Shown here one piece after another: positions 20,366-30,064 of a stretch of 64,000 nt of DNA. The notes beneath the pieces are model-generated. The model was not told the DNA's origin and searched no databases. It saw only the letters and a list, made by a program, of their open reading frames with translations. Where the stretch lies: assembly GCA_003023195.1 (NCBI GenBank), contig PXRX01000027.1, forward strand, positions 34,480-98,479, written 5' to 3'. How positions within the stretch are numbered: position 1 is the stretch's first letter; the number at the start of each line of letters is the position of its first letter. The stretch is from Halobacteriales archaeon QS_8_69_26 (GTDB lineage Archaea; Halobacteriota; Halobacteria; Halobacteriales; SW-7-71-33). Both the position numbers and the translations under genes were made by a program.

Positions 20366-20434
20366 AGGACGCCCGGGAACGCGGGACCTGAACCGGCCGC
20401 TTGCGGCGGATCGGGACCGAACGTCGGTAACGGA

Positions 20435-20540
20435 TCGGACCGAACGTCGGGTTCTCGCCACGCCCTCCCCAGCCGACTCCCTCCCTCGTTTTACTCGGTC
20501 GGTCGTCCCTCGCGCGTTCCTCGCGCGCCACGGGGAAGTT
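20435..20540 (+). repeat. dispersed intergenic element, type A copy 1
   Basis: ACCGAACGTCGG ... CCTCCCCAGCCGACTCCCTCC ... CTCGGTCGGTCGTCCCTCGCGCGTTCCTCGCGCGCC. Confidence 0.75.
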
Positions 20541-20623
20541 CACCCGGCGTATCGACCGTTTCCCCCCACCGGATCGACCGCTCTCGCCCGGCGGATCGGT
20601 AGCGTCGGCCCGCCCCTGGCCGG

Positions 20624-23119
20624 TCACCCCTCCTCGTCGGCGGCTTCGAGGAGCGGGTCCGGGAGGGTTCCCCCGCGCTCGGGGGCACCGGCCCGTCGCA
20701 GGCGGAGGGTGACGACGCTCCCGCGGGGGTCGTTGTCCTCGATCCGTACCCGGCCGTCGAACACCTGGACGATCCACCGGGTGACCCACAGGCCGAGGCC
20801 GCTCCCGTGGGTTAGCTGGTCGGTCGGGGCCTCGCCGAGGACGACGGCGCGTTCCTCCTCGGGGATCCCCGGCCCGTCGTCCTCGACGACGACGTCGACC
20901 CACCCCTCGGTGTCGGCCTCCCGTACCCGGACGGTCACCCCGGGAGCGGTACGGTCGTTGTGGACCACGGCGTTCTCGACGACGTGTTCGAGTGCGTGGC
21001 GCAGGGCCGGTCCCGCGTCGAGGGTCGCGTCGGTCGTCAGGTCGGTCGCGACGTCGACCCCGTGGCGGTATCCCACCTCCTCGACGACCCCCTCGACGAG
21101 GGTTTCGGCGTCGAGGGTCGCCGTCCCGTCCCGTCGCTCCTCGACGACGTCCTGGAGGGTCCGGAGGGTGTCGCCGAGGTCCGCCAGCCACTCGCCGGCG
21201 TCGTGGATGTGGGCGCAGTACTCCCGCAACTCGTCGTCCTCGACCTCGCTGCCGACGACGTCGGCGAACCCGACGATGGCGTTGACGTTCGTCCGGAGGT
21301 TGTGCCGCAGGGCGCGGTTCATCACCGACAGCACCTCCTGGCGGCGCCTGCGGTCCGAGACGTCCCGGAACACCCCGGCGGTGCCGCTGAACCCCTCTTC
21401 GTGGGGCAACAGCGCGACCCGGTCCTCGATGGGGATCCGGCGTCCGTCCCTCGTTTCTCCGGCCACGTCGACCGTCGCGCGGTCCCGGTCGTCGGCCTCC
21501 CGGAGGTCGGCGGCCGCCTCCTGGACCCGTTCGACGTCGCCGTCGGCGACGAAGTCAGAGAGGTGCAGGTCGCCGGCGTCGACGGCCTCGCGGTCGTACC
21601 CCGTCACCGACTCGAAGGCCTGGTTGACGAACGTGAGCCGTCCCGCCTCGTCGGTGGCGTAGACGGGGTCGCCCACCGTCTCGACGATTATCTTGTAGCG
21701 TTCGAGGTCGCGTTCGTACTCCTTGCGGTCGGTCACGTCGTGGAGGACCGCCACGGTCCCCGAGAACCCCGGGCCGTCACGGAGCGTGACGTTGAGGGTA
21801 CAGACCCGCTCGACGCCCCGTCGTGGGGTGAGTTCGAACTCGAACGACCCCAGTTCCGTCCGGGTGTCCGGGGCCGTCAGGAGGTCGACGAGTTCGTCGT
21901 ACGTCTCGGGGACCCCGGCCGGAACCACGCCGTCCTCGGCGAAGTCGTCGAGGGTCAGTCCGGTGACGTCGGCCTGGTTCCGGCCGAGCATCGCCGCCGC
22001 CCGGTGGTTGGCCTTCTCGATGGCCCCGTCTGCGTCGAACACCAGTACCCCGTCGGGCACCGTCTCGACGACGGTCTCGTACTGCTCCAGTTCCGCCTCG
22101 CGGGCCTTCCGCTCGGAGATGTCCCGCAGGACCCCCGCCGACCCCCCGAAGTCCTCGTCGCCGTCGGGGAGGATAGCCACGTGGTTCTCGACGGGTATCC
22201 GACGTCCGTCCCTGGTGACGATGACCGTCTCGTGGGTCTCGCGAGTGCGGTCGCTCTCCAGCAGTTCCTCGAGCAGCGCGGACACCTCCTCGGCCTCCGC
22301 CTCGGGGACGATGAGCGACCCCGAGCGACCGAGCAACTCCCCGGGGTCGTACCCGGTCATCTCCCCCAGTGCCTCGTTGGCGAACGTAAACCGCCCGTCG
22401 CCGTCCACGGCGTACATCGGGTCGCCGCTGGCCTCGACGACCCGCTCGTAGCGTTCGAGTTCGGCGCGGCGCCGGGCGCGGTCGGTAACGTCCCGGAGGG
22501 TCACGACCCACCCGTCCTGGAGGGGGGCGTAGCGCGCCGCACAGCGCCGCTCTTCCGCGCCCGACAGCGAGACCTCCGCCCTGATCGCTCCGCCGTCCGG
22601 CGTCGGGTCGCCGGACCCGTTCCGGTCGCGGTCCTGGATCCGGGGTCCCTCGCCGGACGACGGGTCGCCGGCGACGGTCCGGTCGTCATCCTCCTCGGAC
22701 GTCGGGTCCGCCTCGGCAGTCGTCCCGTCGCCGTGGGACGGGTCGGCACCCGCGATCCCCCCGGCGTCGGCCAGGGGTGCCGCCAGCCCCGGCAGGGCGT
22801 CGGCGACGGGCCGACCCTCCAGCGCGGACGCCGACCGGCCGAGCAACCGCTCGGCGGCGGGGTTGACCCGGTCGATCCGACCCCCGTCGGTGAGCACCAC
22901 CGCCGCCTCGTCCATGTGCTCGACGACGTCCCCGCGGCGGGCGTCGGCGGACCGGTCACCAGCCAGGAGGTCGGCCAGGCGCGACCGGAGGGCGGGGACC
23001 ACGGACCCGAGGCCGCCGAACGCCAGCGCTCCAGCCGGGAGGAGGACGACCAGAACCCCCCCGAGCGCCGCCGGATCGACAGCGGTGGTACCCCCCACGA
23101 GCACGGCCTGCGCCGTCAT
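20624..23119 (-). CDS. multi-PAS sensor histidine kinase
   Basis: three or more PAS domains (DGRFTFANEALGEMTGYDPGELLGR etc.), ALRHNLRTNVNAIVGFAD H-box, DDGPGIPEEER. Confidence 0.88.
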   Translation of the reverse strand: MTAQAVLVGGTTAVDPAALGGVLVVLLPAGALAFGGLGSVVPALRSRLADLLAGDRSADARRGDVVEHMDEAAVVLTDGGRIDRVNPAAERLLGRSASALEGRPVADALPGLAAPLADAGGIAGADPSHGDGTTAEADPTSEEDDDRTVAGDPSSGEGPRIQDRDRNGSGDPTPDGGAIRAEVSLSGAEERRCAARYAPLQDGWVVTLRDVTDRARRRAELERYERVVEASGDPMYAVDGDGRFTFANEALGEMTGYDPGELLGRSGSLIVPEAEAEEVSALLEELLESDRTRETHETVIVTRDGRRIPVENHVAILPDGDEDFGGSAGVLRDISERKAREAELEQYETVVETVPDGVLVFDADGAIEKANHRAAAMLGRNQADVTGLTLDDFAEDGVVPAGVPETYDELVDLLTAPDTRTELGSFEFELTPRRGVERVCTLNVTLRDGPGFSGTVAVLHDVTDRKEYERDLERYKIIVETVGDPVYATDEAGRLTFVNQAFESVTGYDREAVDAGDLHLSDFVADGDVERVQEAAADLREADDRDRATVDVAGETRDGRRIPIEDRVALLPHEEGFSGTAGVFRDVSDRRRRQEVLSVMNRALRHNLRTNVNAIVGFADVVGSEVEDDELREYCAHIHDAGEWLADLGDTLRTLQDVVEERRDGTATLDAETLVEGVVEEVGYRHGVDVATDLTTDATLDAGPALRHALEHVVENAVVHNDRTAPGVTVRVREADTEGWVDVVVEDDGPGIPEEERAVVLGEAPTDQLTHGSGLGLWVTRWIVQVFDGRVRIEDNDPRGSVVTLRLRRAGAPERGGTLPDPLLEAADEEG

Positions 23120-23318
23120 CACTCCCCCCTCGACCACACGGTGCCGGGCGTCGGCCGACCGCCGTCACGCCCGGTAGTTGTCATCGGCATCGACAGTAGA
23201 TACCCTGCGACGGAGACAATAAAAAAGTGTTCGCCGATCCGGATATTTGGCCGGCGATCCCCGCCGTCCGTCCCGCTCCGCCCGGAGTTCGTCACCCCGC
23301 GTCCGACCGCGAGCCTCG

Positions 23319-24317
23319 CTACGCCCGGAGTTCGGCCAGTTTCTCGCGGCCGGGCGCGACCAGTTCGTCGACGTACGCGGCGAGGGCGTTCTTGGCGTCC
23401 TGGGGGTGCAACTCGCCGCCGTCGAGAGCGTCGGCGAGTTCGTCGTAGCTCCCGTAGGTGACGTTCCCGCCGTACTCCTCGGGGCGCTCGACGGTGACCG
23501 ACTCGAACCGCGGGAACACGTGGTACTGGAACAGCTGGAGGACCGGGTTGTGGCGCTCGTTGCCCTCTCCATCGGGGCCGGGGTCGCGGGTCGGCGGGCA
23601 GTACATCCCCCCGACCTTCTCTTCTATCTCCTCGGTCGAGTCCTCCATCGAGAGGAGGATCCGGCTCCCGGTGTTCGACACCTTGCCGACGCCGGTCGCG
23701 AGGTCTGCGACGATGGGCGTGTGCAGGCAGGGCCGGGCCTCGTAGCCGATCCCGGGCAGTTCCTCCCGGTGGAGCATGTGGACCTTCCGCTGGTCCATGC
23801 CCCCGACGGCCAGGTCCAGGTCGAGGTACTCGATGTCCAGGGCCTGCATCAGGGGGTACAGGACGTGGCTGACCTTCGCGGTCTGGCCGCTCTGGAGTTC
23901 CGCAATCGCCCGCTGGGCGCGGTTGAGCGACGTCTCCAGCGCCAGTGCCTGCAGGTCCAGCACGTAGTCCTCGTCTAGCTGGAACTCGGAGCCGAGCACG
24001 AACTCCGTCCGCTCCTCGTCGAGGCCGTAGGCGAGGAACTGGGCCTGCATGCGCTCTGCGGTCTCGCGTATCTCCTCGAAGGTCCCCTTGTCGTTGAGGT
24101 AGGCGTGGACATCCGCCAGCAACACGACCACCTCGAAGCCCGCCTCCTGGAGGTCGATGAGTTTGTTCGCCGTCAGCAGGTGTCCCAGGTGCAACACCCC
24201 CGACGGCTCGTAGCCGACGTAGACCCGCCGCCCCTCCGGATCCTCGGCGAGGGCCTCGACCTCCACCTCGGTGACCACCTCCTCGACGTTGCGCGTGATC
24301 AGATCGTGGGCGTCCAT
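23319..24317 (-). CDS. tyrS: tyrosine--tRNA ligase
   Basis: YVGYEPSGVLHLGHLLTANKLIDLQEAGF, VGGMDQRKVHMLHREELP archaeal TyrRS signatures. Confidence 0.92.
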   Translation of the reverse strand: MDAHDLITRNVEEVVTEVEVEALAEDPEGRRVYVGYEPSGVLHLGHLLTANKLIDLQEAGFEVVVLLADVHAYLNDKGTFEEIRETAERMQAQFLAYGLDEERTEFVLGSEFQLDEDYVLDLQALALETSLNRAQRAIAELQSGQTAKVSHVLYPLMQALDIEYLDLDLAVGGMDQRKVHMLHREELPGIGYEARPCLHTPIVADLATGVGKVSNTGSRILLSMEDSTEEIEEKVGGMYCPPTRDPGPDGEGNERHNPVLQLFQYHVFPRFESVTVERPEEYGGNVTYGSYDELADALDGGELHPQDAKNALAAYVDELVAPGREKLAELRA

Positions 24318-24439
24318 ACCGGGAGGCCGGTCCCGGGGATAGAAAGGGCTTCGGAAGGTGTGCGAACCGTTCCGGGCGCCCGGTCCGGTATTCCACGCCC
24401 CGGCCGCGATCAACCCGGCGAAGGTGCCAATTTTAGCGG

Positions 24440-24640
24440 GGCTAGCCGAACGGCGCGTGCGGTACGAGCGACGACCAGAGGGAGTCGCGAGTCGCGCGCG
24501 AGGGACGAGTATCGCAGCCAGGCGAGCGACCGCAGGGAGCGAGCCTGGCGAGAAACGCAGGAGGCTGGGGAGGTTCGAGGCTGCCGGGTGGGTGGGGCTG
24601 AAAGGGGCGGGGGCTTTCCGTGGCCCGATCCGACACGGCC
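24440..24640 (+). repeat. dispersed intergenic structured element, copy B2
   Basis: CCAGGC..GACCGCAGGGA..GCCTGG hairpin followed by GGGGCTGAAAGGGGCGGGGGCTTTCC. Confidence 0.6.
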
Positions 24641-24746
24641 GCTCGCCGACCGGAGTACCGGCGGTTTTTTCACCGTCTCGAACCAGGATCCGGTAACCCG
24701 ACCGTTCACCGATCCGGGGCGGTACAGTCCCGACCGGATCCCGACC

Positions 24747-25316
24747 ATGTCCGTCACGTCCGTCGCCACGACCGTCTACCGGAGCGCGCTCCCGACTGTG
24801 CTCGTGAGCGCGGCCGGCGGCCTGGTCGCGGGGTCGATCCTCGGCGGGATGGACGCCGAGTTGCGGTCGGTCCAGGGGTTGCTGGTCGTGGTCCCCGCCT
24901 TCCTCGCCATCCGGGGCAGCGTCTACGGGTCGCTGGGCGCGCGCCTGTCCAGTGGCGTCCACCAGGGGGTCATCGACCCCGTCTTCGAACCCGACGAGCG
25001 GATCACCGGTGCCGTGGCCGCCGCGCTGTTCAACGGGCTGACCGCCAGCGTATTCGCGGCGGTGCTGGCATTTGCCGTCCTCTCTGGGCTCGGACGACCC
25101 GTTGCACCGCTGTGGGCGCTCGTTCTGATCGCACTGGTCGGCGGCGTCCTCGCGGGGGGAGCCCTGAGCACGACCATCCTCGTCGTGGTGTTCCTGGGCT
25201 ACCGCCGCGGGATGAACCCCGACGACCTGGTCGGCCCGGCGATGACCACCGCCGGCGACGTCTTCGGGATGATGTCGCTGTTCCTCGCCGCCCGCCTGGC
25301 CATCGCGCTGACCTGA
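24747..25316 (+). CDS. MgtE/SLC41-like divalent cation transporter integral domain
   Basis: LVVVPAFLAIRGSVYGSLGARLSSGVHQGVI...VVVFLGYRRGMNPDDLVGPAMTTAGDVFGMMSLF. Confidence 0.82.
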   Translation: MSVTSVATTVYRSALPTVLVSAAGGLVAGSILGGMDAELRSVQGLLVVVPAFLAIRGSVYGSLGARLSSGVHQGVIDPVFEPDERITGAVAAALFNGLTASVFAAVLAFAVLSGLGRPVAPLWALVLIALVGGVLAGGALSTTILVVVFLGYRRGMNPDDLVGPAMTTAGDVFGMMSLFLAARLAIALT

Positions 25317-25339
25317 CCCGGACGGTCGCTCCGGCCCCT

Positions 25340-25426
25340 CGGTGACGGTCGATCCTGCTTCCCGGTGACGGTCGATCCTGTTTCCCGGTGACGGTCGATC
25401 CTGTTTCCCGGTGACGGTCGATCCGG
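25340..25426. repeat. 23-bp tandem repeat, ~3.8 copies
   Basis: cggtgacggtcgatcctgYttcc repeated head to tail. Confidence 0.92.
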
Positions 25427-25483
25427 CGTTCGTCCGTGATCGGTATCCGGCCGTCCGGTGTGAGGTCACCCCGTCCAGATCCC

Positions 25484-25600
25484 GCACCGAACGTCGGCCC
25501 TTCGTCCACACCCCTCCCCAGCCGACTCCCTCCCGTCGCTCCCGGGGGGTCGCTCGGTCGGTCGTCCCTCGCGCGTTCCTCGCGCGCCCCGGGGACGTTC
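25484..25600 (+). repeat. dispersed intergenic element, type A copy 2
   Basis: same conserved blocks as 20435-20540 with a different internal spacer. Confidence 0.75.
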
Positions 25601-25726
25601 TGTCGGGCGGATCCCGCCGTCGGGATTCCGTCGGCCGGATCCCGCGGTCGCACCGTCCCGCGATCCCGGCCCGCCCGGGTTGCTCCGGTGCAAAGGGTCA
25701 ATAGCACGGTGGCACAAGGCGTGCCC

Positions 25727-26935
25727 ATGAGTGGCACGGAAACCGAGGAACAGCGAATGATCCGCCAGGCCGTCCGGGACATCGCGTCGGACTACGACTG
25801 GGACTACTGGAAGTCCCACATCGAGAACAAGGAGTTCCCGGAGGAGTACTGGTCGGCGCTGGCCGAGGACGGGTGGCTGGGGGTCACCATCCCCGAGGAG
25901 TACGGCGGCGCGGGGATGGGGATGCTGGAGATGTCGATCATCATCGAGGAACTCTCCCGGTCGGGGGGACAGGGCGGGATCATCTTCGTGCTGACGCCGG
26001 TGTTCGGCGGCATCAGCATCGAACGGCACGGCACGGAGGAACAGAAGGAGGAGTACCTGCCGGCCATCGCGAGCGGCGACCTGCGCTTTTGCATGGGCCT
26101 GACCGAGGCCGGGGCGGGGATCAACACCCTCAACATCGACACCCACGCGGAGCGCGTTTCCGGTCCCGGCGGGGACTCGGAACGTGCCGGCGGGCACGAG
26201 GGCGACGAGTTCGTCATTGACGGCCAGAAGACGTGGATCTCCGGGGTCGAGAACGCCGACGAGATGCTGCTCGTGGCCCGCACGTCGGAGTTCGACCGCT
26301 CGAACCCGACTCACGGCGTCTCGCTGTTCCTCGTGCCCGAACCGGCGGAGCAGGACGCCATCACGCTCACCCCCCTCGACGTCGAGTTGCCGTGGTTCGA
26401 GACCCAGTACCAGGTCGACATCGACGGCCTCCGGGTCCACGAGGACCGCATCCTGGGAACGGAGGACGGCGGCCTCTACCTGCTGTGGGACACGCTGAAC
26501 ACCGAGCGCATCGCCGGCGCGGCCTCCGCCGTCGGCGGCGGCCTCCGCGCCATCGACCTGGCCGTCGAGTACGCCGGCGACCGCGAGGTGTTCGGCCAGC
26601 CGATCGGTGCCCACCAGGCGATCCAGCACCCCCTGGCCGACGCCTACGCCCGGTTGATGTGCGCCCGGGAGATGACCTACACCGCCTCGCGGAAGTGGGA
26701 CGAGGGCGAGGACGCCGGCATGGAGTCCAACGTCGCCAAACTGGTCTCCAGCGAGGCCGCCACCCGTGCCGCCGATAGAGCGATCCAGACCCACGGCGGC
26801 AACGGCTTCACCAGCGACTACGAGGTCTTCGACATTTGGCAGAACATGCGCCTGACCCAGACCGCGCCGGTCCCCAACGAGATGGTCCGCAACTACATCG
26901 CCGAGCACACCCTCGGCCTCCCGCGGTCGTACTGA
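25727..26935 (+). CDS. acyl-CoA dehydrogenase
   Basis: LGVTIPEEYGGAGMGMLEMSIIIEEL, FCMGLTEAGAGIN, QTHGGNGFTSDYEV. Confidence 0.92.
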   Translation: MSGTETEEQRMIRQAVRDIASDYDWDYWKSHIENKEFPEEYWSALAEDGWLGVTIPEEYGGAGMGMLEMSIIIEELSRSGGQGGIIFVLTPVFGGISIERHGTEEQKEEYLPAIASGDLRFCMGLTEAGAGINTLNIDTHAERVSGPGGDSERAGGHEGDEFVIDGQKTWISGVENADEMLLVARTSEFDRSNPTHGVSLFLVPEPAEQDAITLTPLDVELPWFETQYQVDIDGLRVHEDRILGTEDGGLYLLWDTLNTERIAGAASAVGGGLRAIDLAVEYAGDREVFGQPIGAHQAIQHPLADAYARLMCAREMTYTASRKWDEGEDAGMESNVAKLVSSEAATRAADRAIQTHGGNGFTSDYEVFDIWQNMRLTQTAPVPNEMVRNYIAEHTLGLPRSY

Positions 26936-26957
26936 GCGGGCGATCGGGGTTTCCCGT

Positions 26958-28151
26958 TCACCAGACCGCCTCCCGTCGGTCCATCCAGGTCACCACGGCG
27001 AGGTGGGGGAGCGTGAGGACGGCGATCATGACCAGGTACAGCGCCACGACTTCCGGGAGTCCGCCCGGGGAGTCCGGAACCAGGAGGTACAGGCCGGCAC
27101 ACGTCGCCAGCGAGACGGCCGTCAGGGGCGCGGCGTCCGTCGAGAACTTCGCGAGCGCCCGGCCGGTCCGCCCGTCGCGGAGTGCCGTCGCGGCCCGGTC
27201 GTCCCCGGCCACCAGTCGGACCACGTGGCGCCAGGCGTGCCACAGCGGGAAGTACAGCCCCACCGCGAGCACCGGTGGCACCGTCAGGAAGTACGCCCAC
27301 AGTAGCCCGGTGTCCACGAGGTCCAGCGTCAGCCCCCGGTCGAGGGCGAGGGTGATCCATCCCGGAGTCGCGGCGTCGGCTGTCGCGTCCGCGTCGCCCC
27401 CACCGTCCGAGCGCCCGATCCGGACGGCTCCGCGGAGCAACTGGACGGCGGTCAGGCCGACGAGCGCGGCCGCCAGTACCCGCCGGGTCCCGGGGGCGAA
27501 CGCGGCCGCGAGGGGGTCGGCCGACGCGCCGAACAGGCCGACGAGGTCCGCGACGACCCGCCGGTACTCGCCGGGGAAGGCCACCAGGGGCACCGCCATC
27601 GGCATCGCGCCGCGCACGACGAGGGTGGTCGTCCGGTGGGGGATCGACCGGGGGTAGGTCCCGCCGGTGGCCGCCGAGAGCAGGTAGACGTCGCCCTGGC
27701 CCCAGTGGATCCAGGTGATAGCGACGAACGCCGCGGCGGCCGTGACGGGCGCGACGAACCACCACGCCAGGTAGGCCCCGCCGAGGACCGCGTAGACGGC
27801 CACCACGGCCCCGACCGACCGGCGCAGGGCCACGTCCGAGAGGCGGGCGGGGACGAGGTGGTCGACCGCCCCGTGGGGCATCCCGAACAGGACGGCGCTG
27901 ACGACCAGCGGGACGTACTGGACCCGCCGGGGCACCGACCCCACCAGACCGAGCGCGAACGGGAGGGCCACGACGGCGAGGACCGCCCAGGTCGGGCGGG
28001 TGCCGACCCGCGCTATCGCCCGCCGGAGGACGGGGTCGCTGCCGGCAGTACGGTTCGTCTGGCGGGGGGATCCGGTCGCCGACTCCGGGGCGTCCCCGGT
28101 TGCCGACCCCGGGGTACTCCGGGCCGCCGCCCCAGTGCCGTCCCCGGTCAT
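26958..28151 (-). CDS. blh: Brp/Blh family beta-carotene 15,15'-dioxygenase
   Basis: GMPHGAVDHLVPARL, ITWIHWGQGDVYLL, YFPLWHAWRHVVRL His motifs; next to crtY and bop. Confidence 0.88.
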   Translation of the reverse strand: MTGDGTGAAARSTPGSATGDAPESATGSPRQTNRTAGSDPVLRRAIARVGTRPTWAVLAVVALPFALGLVGSVPRRVQYVPLVVSAVLFGMPHGAVDHLVPARLSDVALRRSVGAVVAVYAVLGGAYLAWWFVAPVTAAAAFVAITWIHWGQGDVYLLSAATGGTYPRSIPHRTTTLVVRGAMPMAVPLVAFPGEYRRVVADLVGLFGASADPLAAAFAPGTRRVLAAALVGLTAVQLLRGAVRIGRSDGGGDADATADAATPGWITLALDRGLTLDLVDTGLLWAYFLTVPPVLAVGLYFPLWHAWRHVVRLVAGDDRAATALRDGRTGRALAKFSTDAAPLTAVSLATCAGLYLLVPDSPGGLPEVVALYLVMIAVLTLPHLAVVTWMDRREAVW

Positions 28152-29086
28152 CGTTCCGAGCGGTACGGACGCGTCTCGAACACCCAGTGGAACAGTACAA
28201 GCCCCTGGACCACCATCAGCGTCGTCACCAGGAAGAACGTCGCCTCCTCCACCGGGAGCCCGGCGACCGTCAGGCCCGTGGACCGGACCGGTTCGATGGT
28301 CCAGAGCCCCCACCCGATCGCCAGGCGGTCTATCGCACAGAGGTAGACCACCGGCGGGCCGACCGCCCACAGGACGTGCCGGCGGACCGACAGGAGGTAG
28401 GTGCCGCCGACGGCCCACTGGAGGCCCAGGACGGGGCCGCCCCAGGCGAGGATCGCACCCAGGTAGTACGTCGGCCCCGACAGGGCGAGGGCGCCGGCGA
28501 CGGTGACGGCCAGGCCCGCCCCACCCCCCAGGAGGACGCCGCGGATCCCTTGCCCTCCGGTCGCCGGATCCGCGTCGGTCCTGGCGTCATCGACACCTGG
28601 TGCGATCCCGGTCGCGTCCGTCCCGGAGTGGTCGAGTCCGCCGTCCGCACGGGCACCGTCCGGACCGGGGTGGGCGGGGTCGCCACCGCCCGGCGCCGCG
28701 TCCGTTCCGGTACCGGCCCTCCGGGCCCCGACCCCGTCGGCGTCCCCTTCCGACGCGGCGCCAGGGAGGGCGGGAAGCGGGAGCGGCCGCCGGTAGAGCC
28801 ATAGCGACGCCAGCAGGGTCTGGAGGGCGACGAACGCGTACTCCTCTATCGGCGCGTTCCACACCCTGAACAGGACCGTCCCCTCCCCGTAGGTCCAGGT
28901 ACCCACCGCGATCAGGTAGTTGTCCCAGGGGGTCGTGTACGACAGCGCCAGGAACAGCATGACCGCGACGCCGGCGACGGCGGTCCGGCGGCGGCCCCGG
29001 TCGATCCCCGGTCCGACCGCGAGGAGGACCGCGACGGGGCCGGCGACGAACGCCGCGAGGAACTCCAGGTACGTCAGCGGGGGCAT
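28148..29086 (-). CDS. crtY: lycopene cyclase domain protein (CrtY c/d type) with a long acidic linker
   Basis: YTTPWDNYLIAVGTWTYGEGTVLFRVWNAPIEEYAFVALQTLLASL and second half FFLVTTLMVVQGLVLFH. Confidence 0.88.
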   Translation of the reverse strand: MPPLTYLEFLAAFVAGPVAVLLAVGPGIDRGRRRTAVAGVAVMLFLALSYTTPWDNYLIAVGTWTYGEGTVLFRVWNAPIEEYAFVALQTLLASLWLYRRPLPLPALPGAASEGDADGVGARRAGTGTDAAPGGGDPAHPGPDGARADGGLDHSGTDATGIAPGVDDARTDADPATGGQGIRGVLLGGGAGLAVTVAGALALSGPTYYLGAILAWGGPVLGLQWAVGGTYLLSVRRHVLWAVGPPVVYLCAIDRLAIGWGLWTIEPVRSTGLTVAGLPVEEATFFLVTTLMVVQGLVLFHWVFETRPYRSER

Positions 29087-29174
29087 CGTTCGTGTCAGGT
29101 CCTCCGTCGGGGTGGTCGCTCCGCCGGTCGGTCCCGGGGTCGTGCCGGCCGCCGTGGGATCCGTCTGTCGGGGA

Positions 29175-29933
29175 TCATGCGGTGTCGGTGGCGGCGGTGA
29201 CGTCGCGTCGCCGGTCGACAGTAGTCCCGGAGCGCAGCACGACGACGCCGAACCCGACCTTCGCGGTCAGGTCCAGGACGGTCAACAGCGCGGTGCCGGC
29301 GACGACCCCGAGGGGGCCGGCCGTCCCCAGGGTGGCGCCGGTCCCGAGGACCCACGCGACGGGGGAGACGACCCACAGGCCGACGACCAGGTTCCGGACG
29401 GTGGTGAACGACCCCTCCGCCGGCCCGGACCGGTGGGCCTGGCGCGTCAGGTCGCCGAGTATCAGCCACAACAGGGCCGCCAGCGAGCACCCCGCGACCC
29501 CGAACAGGAGGACCCGCCAGACCCCGGGACCGATCCCGAGGAGCGGGCCGGCGGTACCGGCCGCCGCACCCCCGACGCCGGCGAGGACCGTCAGGACGTC
29601 GAGGCCAACCAGCGTCGCGACGGTCCGCCGGTCCGCGCCGGCCAGCAGTGCGAGGTCGAACAGCACCAGGGGCGTCGTGAACAGCCAGTCGGCGTACCGC
29701 GCCCAGTAGACCGCTGTCCCGCCGTCCGCGGGCACAGCGGCGAGTCCGGTCCCGAGCGCCATCGAGACGTACGAGGCGACTCCCACGGCGGGAAGGGCGA
29801 CGGTCACCGCCCGGATCCGTCGCTCGCGCGGGGTGGTCGCGTCCCGGCCGAGCCAGCCGACCGCGACGGTCCCCGCCAGCATCCCGACGGCACCGAGTAC
29901 GAGCCACGGCAGTTCGCCCCCGGGCTGACCCAT
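29175..29933 (-). CDS. bop: bacteriorhodopsin (microbial rhodopsin, proton-pump type)
   Basis: YWARYADWLFTTPLVLFDLALLAG helix C and VLDLTAKVGFG helix G with Schiff-base Lys. Confidence 0.92.
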   Translation of the reverse strand: MGQPGGELPWLVLGAVGMLAGTVAVGWLGRDATTPRERRIRAVTVALPAVGVASYVSMALGTGLAAVPADGGTAVYWARYADWLFTTPLVLFDLALLAGADRRTVATLVGLDVLTVLAGVGGAAAGTAGPLLGIGPGVWRVLLFGVAGCSLAALLWLILGDLTRQAHRSGPAEGSFTTVRNLVVGLWVVSPVAWVLGTGATLGTAGPLGVVAGTALLTVLDLTAKVGFGVVVLRSGTTVDRRRDVTAATDTA

Positions 29934-30064
29934 ACTACCGGCTTCGAGACGTAGTACGAAAAGCGGACCACCCAACTGGTTGGGGACTCGGTGGCGATCG
30001 TTGCCGTTCGAGCGTCCAGAGGGCGATCCCCGGCCCTCGATCCCTCCGGGTCGCCGGGCCCGCA

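Noticed and set aside
20960-23461. 833-aa plus-strand ORF antisense to the multi-PAS kinase
   Set aside because: Composition typical of antisense frames in high-GC genomes; the opposite strand encodes clear PAS/kinase domains.
24747-25316. Half-sized MgtE as a truncated pseudogene
   Set aside because: Archaeal MgtE/SLC41-type integral domains commonly occur as single-domain half proteins; the ORF is intact.
25340-25426. Possible CRISPR array
   Set aside because: Units are contiguous with no spacers; same for the 24-, 25-, 36- and 72-bp arrays. No cas genes seen.
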